NCBI GenBank assembly: GCA_017632095.1
Contig: JAGBSA010000270.1
Span: 1-15,023 of the forward strand
Source: Bacteroidales bacterium
GTDB taxonomy: Bacteria > Bacteroidota > Bacteroidia > Bacteroidales > P3
DNA length: 15,023 nucleotides
Reading direction: 5' to 3'
The notes under the pieces were generated by a model. It ran no database searches, was not told the origin of the DNA, and was given only the letters and a program-made list of their open reading frames with translations. This document shows, piece by piece, positions 13,912 through 15,023 of the stretch (position 1 is the first letter of the stretch; each line of letters starts with the position of its first letter). Position numbers and translations under genes: made by a program.

Positions 13912-15023
13912 AAATATTTTAAGTGTATTATTGTTGATTGTGTTCTTGATACCATTATCGGAATCAAAGGCACAAAACACATTGAGTTCGCCTTACTCAA
14001 AGTACGGCATAGGAGAAACCGACCTTTATTCGAATGCAATAACCTCTTCAATGGGTGGAATCGGTTATGCAATGCATCGAAACAATATGGTCAACTATCT
14101 AAATCCTGCATCTTACTCTGCAGTCGACTCTATGTCGTTTGTATTTGATATAGGGTTCTATAATAATTACACAATCTTAAGAACAAATAACGCAAAGACA
14201 TCTGGTAGTGTCGGAGGGTTTTCTCATATCTTGTTTGCTTTGCCTTTGCATAAGACATTGAAAATAGGAGGAGGGTTATTGCCAGTTTCGGGAATAGACT
14301 TTACTGCATCGGAAACGCACAAAGAAGACACCATAAACATAGGTCATTACAAGGCCTCATACAAAGGAGATGGCGGAGTGAATAAAGTCTTCTTAGGATT
14401 ATCTTATAGCCCAACCGAAGCAGCGGGTTTATTAGATAATCTCTCTATAGGCATGAATGTGTCTTACCTATTTGGAAATTACTATCGTAGTAAGACAGTT
14501 TCCTTTCCAGATTCAGCACAATTCTTGTCTTCTCGCGTAGAAGATAATTATAGAATCTCAGCATTTACTGTTGATTTCGGATTACAATATTTCCAACCTT
14601 TGAAAAACGGAGATGTGTTAGGAATAGGTTTAACTTATGCAACCCCTAGCGTACTTCCTACAAAAAATCAATATAGACATTACACCTTTACAGAATCTGC
14701 AGAGATAGAAACAATTCGAGATTCTGTACTTTCAATAGATGGAAACGGCGAAATAAAAATCCCACAATCGATGGGAGTCGGATTATCTTTTGAACGCCCA
14801 CAAAAATTCTTCGTTGAATTAGATGCAAGTTATACTCAATGGAGTCAATTTGAAGTTCAAGGAGTTCCTTACGGCGATGTAATGAAAGATGAATTGAAGA
14901 TAAATGCTGGATTAGAATATAAACCAGATGTATATGGTAGTTACTTCCAGAAAATTAGCTATAGATTTGGCGCGAATTATTCAAGCGGTATGCTATATTT
15001 GAGAGACCAAACGATCAACCAAT
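13901..15023 (+). CDS. outer-membrane beta-barrel protein, partial at window end
   Basis: This open frame runs to the window edge without a stop (374 codons seen). The start is the ATG at 13901, which overlaps the coaX 3' end by 11 bases; an ATG six bases upstream is also in frame. It has a signal peptide (MRIRNILSVLLLIVFLIPLS, cut near SKAQ|NTL), then SSPYSKYGIGE followed by GGIGYAMHRNN and NYLNPASYSAVD. That opening is typical of Bacteroidota outer-membrane barrel proteins related loosely to the FadL/OmpP1 group. Alternating hydrophobic strands with Gly and aromatic ends follow (FVFDIGFYNNYTI, LSIGMNVSYLFGNYY, FFVELDASYTQW, ISYRFGANYSSG). Such a protein commonly follows coaX in Bacteroidales, from memory. 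Cargo unknown. Confidence 0.85.
   Translation, partial: MRIRNILSVLLLIVFLIPLSESKAQNTLSSPYSKYGIGETDLYSNAITSSMGGIGYAMHRNNMVNYLNPASYSAVDSMSFVFDIGFYNNYTILRTNNAKTSGSVGGFSHILFALPLHKTLKIGGGLLPVSGIDFTASETHKEDTINIGHYKASYKGDGGVNKVFLGLSYSPTEAAGLLDNLSIGMNVSYLFGNYYRSKTVSFPDSAQFLSSRVEDNYRISAFTVDFGLQYFQPLKNGDVLGIGLTYATPSVLPTKNQYRHYTFTESAEIETIRDSVLSIDGNGEIKIPQSMGVGLSFERPQKFFVELDASYTQWSQFEVQGVPYGDVMKDELKINAGLEYKPDVYGSYFQKISYRFGANYSSGMLYLRDQTINQ

Overview
The window looks like a chromosomal housekeeping segment of a low-GC member of the Bacteroidota, probably Bacteroidales. Three things point there: promoters of the Bacteroidota type (-7 box TAnnTTTG, seen as TATCTTTG ahead of recX, the exosortase gene, the first DUF1573 gene and purL); several short lipoproteins with an S-C lipobox and tandem DUF1573 proteins; and a CoaX gene followed by a beta-barrel outer-membrane protein beginning SPYSKYGIG. 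No phage, insertion sequence, CRISPR array, rRNA or tRNA was seen.

Layout. 97-1119 (-) encodes a lipoprotein that I read as a strongly diverged serpin. 1120-1359 is noncoding and holds a striking overlapping inverted/direct repeat and the recX -7 box. 1360-2441 (+) is a coupled pair, recX and a NodB-type polysaccharide deacetylase. 2448-2810 (-) is a small lipoprotein with a transthyretin-like fold. 2881-4636 (+) is a cyclophilin-type lipoprotein prolyl isomerase followed by pheS, closed by a strong hairpin terminator that abuts folB (4693-5052, +). 5021-5638 (-) is an exosortase-family membrane protease whose 3' end overlaps the folB 3' end.

About 800 bases without an intact gene follow (5639-6493). 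They hold tandem small hairpins and, unexpectedly, what looks like one decayed WD40 repeat interrupted by an in-frame TGA. Then come two tandem exported DUF1573 proteins and a class I aminotransferase (6494-8592, +), closed by a second clear terminator. A last plus-strand run starts at its own promoter: small-form purL, an exported C1B (bleomycin hydrolase-like) peptidase, an unknown exported acidic protein, coaX, and an outer-membrane beta-barrel protein that runs off the window end. Short gaps and overlaps in this last run suggest one operon.

Most of the window is ordinary core metabolism: phenylalanine tRNA charging, folate, purine and CoA synthesis. The less ordinary parts are the non-canonical serpin-like lipoprotein, the solitary exosortase with an apparently near-leaderless promoter, the WD40 remnant, and the unknown acidic protein. 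I found no convincing evidence of a complete novel multi-gene system; the candidates worth following are listed as findings.
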